DNA of 42,326 nucleotides from assembly GCF_002895565.1 (NCBI RefSeq), contig NZ_AZRN01000031.1:1-42326 (forward strand), given 5' to 3'. Origin of the DNA: Petrotoga mexicana DSM 14811 (GTDB lineage Bacteria > Thermotogota > Thermotogae > Petrotogales > Petrotogaceae). The notes under the pieces were generated by a model that was not told where the DNA came from, searched no databases, and saw only the letters and a list, made by a program, of their open reading frames with translations. The position numbers and the translations under genes are program-made. Each line of letters opens with the position of its first letter. Within the stretch, counting starts at the first letter, position 1. This document shows, piece by piece, positions 41,856 to 42,326 of the stretch.

Positions 41856-42326
41856 ATGAATTACGACGTTTTATCTACTTTGTTTGTCGGTATCGATGTG
41901 AGTTCTCTAACTAATACAGTTTGTGCAATCGATTTCCAAAACAATAAACTCCTTGATTTTGATACTAAAAATAACAGAATAGGTGCTGAATACATTGCTG
42001 AGGCTATCTCCAATTGCCTTGTTTCTAACAACCTTGATTATGTCGTTATCGCTTTGGAAGCTACTTCTTTTTACAGTACTCACATAGCCAATTTCCTGTC
42101 AACTAATAAGAAACTTTTGCCTTTTAAACCTCTTGTGTACCAGCTTAATCCAAAAACTACAGCCAATTACAAAAAGACTTTTGTCGATATCGATAAAACA
42201 GATCATTTGGACGCTTACGTCATAGCCGATTTCGCTAGATGTGGCAAGATTTCTTCTTCCCCTTGGCGTGGTTCTCAGTTTTTGGCTTTACAAAGACTTA
42301 CACGCCATAGGTTCCATTTAGTTCAT
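41856..42326 (+). CDS. IS110-family transposase, N-terminal part
   Basis: The frame is open from ATG 41856 to the right edge (157 codons, no stop). The RuvC-like DEDD catalytic domain is recognisable: Asp14 in FVGIDVS, Glu in VVIALEATSFYSTH near residue 70, the KPLVYQLNPKTTANYKK block and the Asp pair in DKTDHLDAYVIADF near 110-120. The C-terminal Tnp20 domain with its serine lies outside the window. GGTGGTGA before the ATG is a plausible ribosome site. The gene is intact so far as seen, with no frameshift. Confidence 0.92.
   Translation, partial: MNYDVLSTLFVGIDVSSLTNTVCAIDFQNNKLLDFDTKNNRIGAEYIAEAISNCLVSNNLDYVVIALEATSFYSTHIANFLSTNKKLLPFKPLVYQLNPKTTANYKKTFVDIDKTDHLDAYVIADFARCGKISSSPWRGSQFLALQRLTRHRFHLVH

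Larger units (their letters stand above)
41580..42326 (+). mobile_element. IS110-family insertion sequence, left part only
   Basis: The element comprises a structured non-coding left end and the first 157 codons of a DEDD transposase, and is cut by the window's right edge. The left boundary is taken as the start of the inverted repeat; it could lie some tens of bases to the left, since IS110 elements have no long terminal inverted repeats and make no clear target duplication. Confidence 0.8.

Overview
The window looks like chromosomal DNA from a Thermotogota bacterium close to Petrotoga. The evidence is AT-rich coding DNA, a GH13 enzyme that matches the Thermotoga maltosyltransferase as I remember it, two-subunit 2-oxoacid:ferredoxin oxidoreductase genes, and many small sugar-use operons. 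This placement is from recall and was not searched.

Layout. Positions 1-6303 (minus strand) hold a 2-hydroxyacid dehydrogenase running off the left edge, 6-phosphogluconate dehydrogenase, an SDR oxidoreductase, a GH63/GH15-like hydrolase, a PIG-L deacetylase, and the last ~110 residues of a sugar ABC permease whose front has been lost. From 6393 to 10503 (plus) lie a metallophosphoesterase, a cytoplasmic ParB-like/BMP fusion protein, and a Wzi-like exported barrel. From 10506 to 14944 (minus) come ecfT, a radical SAM gene, ftsH and a HAD phosphatase. From 15176 to 22595 (plus) come a lysozyme-fold membrane protein, manA, korAB plus a 1-Cys peroxiredoxin, a DUF192 protein, tRNA-Ser(CGA) and mmtA.

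From 22616 to 29408 (minus) one operon carries a YjdF-like membrane protein, sixA, a CHAD protein, a ROK glucokinase, an exopolyphosphatase with an HD domain, and polyphosphate kinase. This is a compact polyphosphate module. tRNA-Asn(GTT) follows. Then 29637-33558 (minus) encodes GH84 hexosaminidase, an AmiE-like serine hydrolase and AnmK, divergent from a sugar ABC transporter (33805-36783, plus). The intervening DNA has two facing extended -10 promoters, an 18-bp palindrome and a GC-rich dispersed repeat. Positions 36900-41456 (minus) encode a peptide-type solute-binding protein, LysA, and a cytoplasmic SH3-NlpC/P60 peptidase. Together with the AnmK operon they suggest salvage of amino sugars and peptides from cell-wall fragments.

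The right end (41580-42326) is the left part of an IS110-family element: a ~235-nt structured non-coding region closed by a 16-bp perfect inverted repeat, followed by the transposase N-terminus. By position this is a candidate bridge RNA.

Promoters follow a pattern. Most protein-gene promoters I can see are extended -10 (TGnTATAAT or TGnTAAAAT) with poor -35 boxes, while both tRNA genes have TTGACA-17-TATAAT overlapping the stop-codon region of the gene upstream. No CRISPR array, rRNA gene or prophage is visible.
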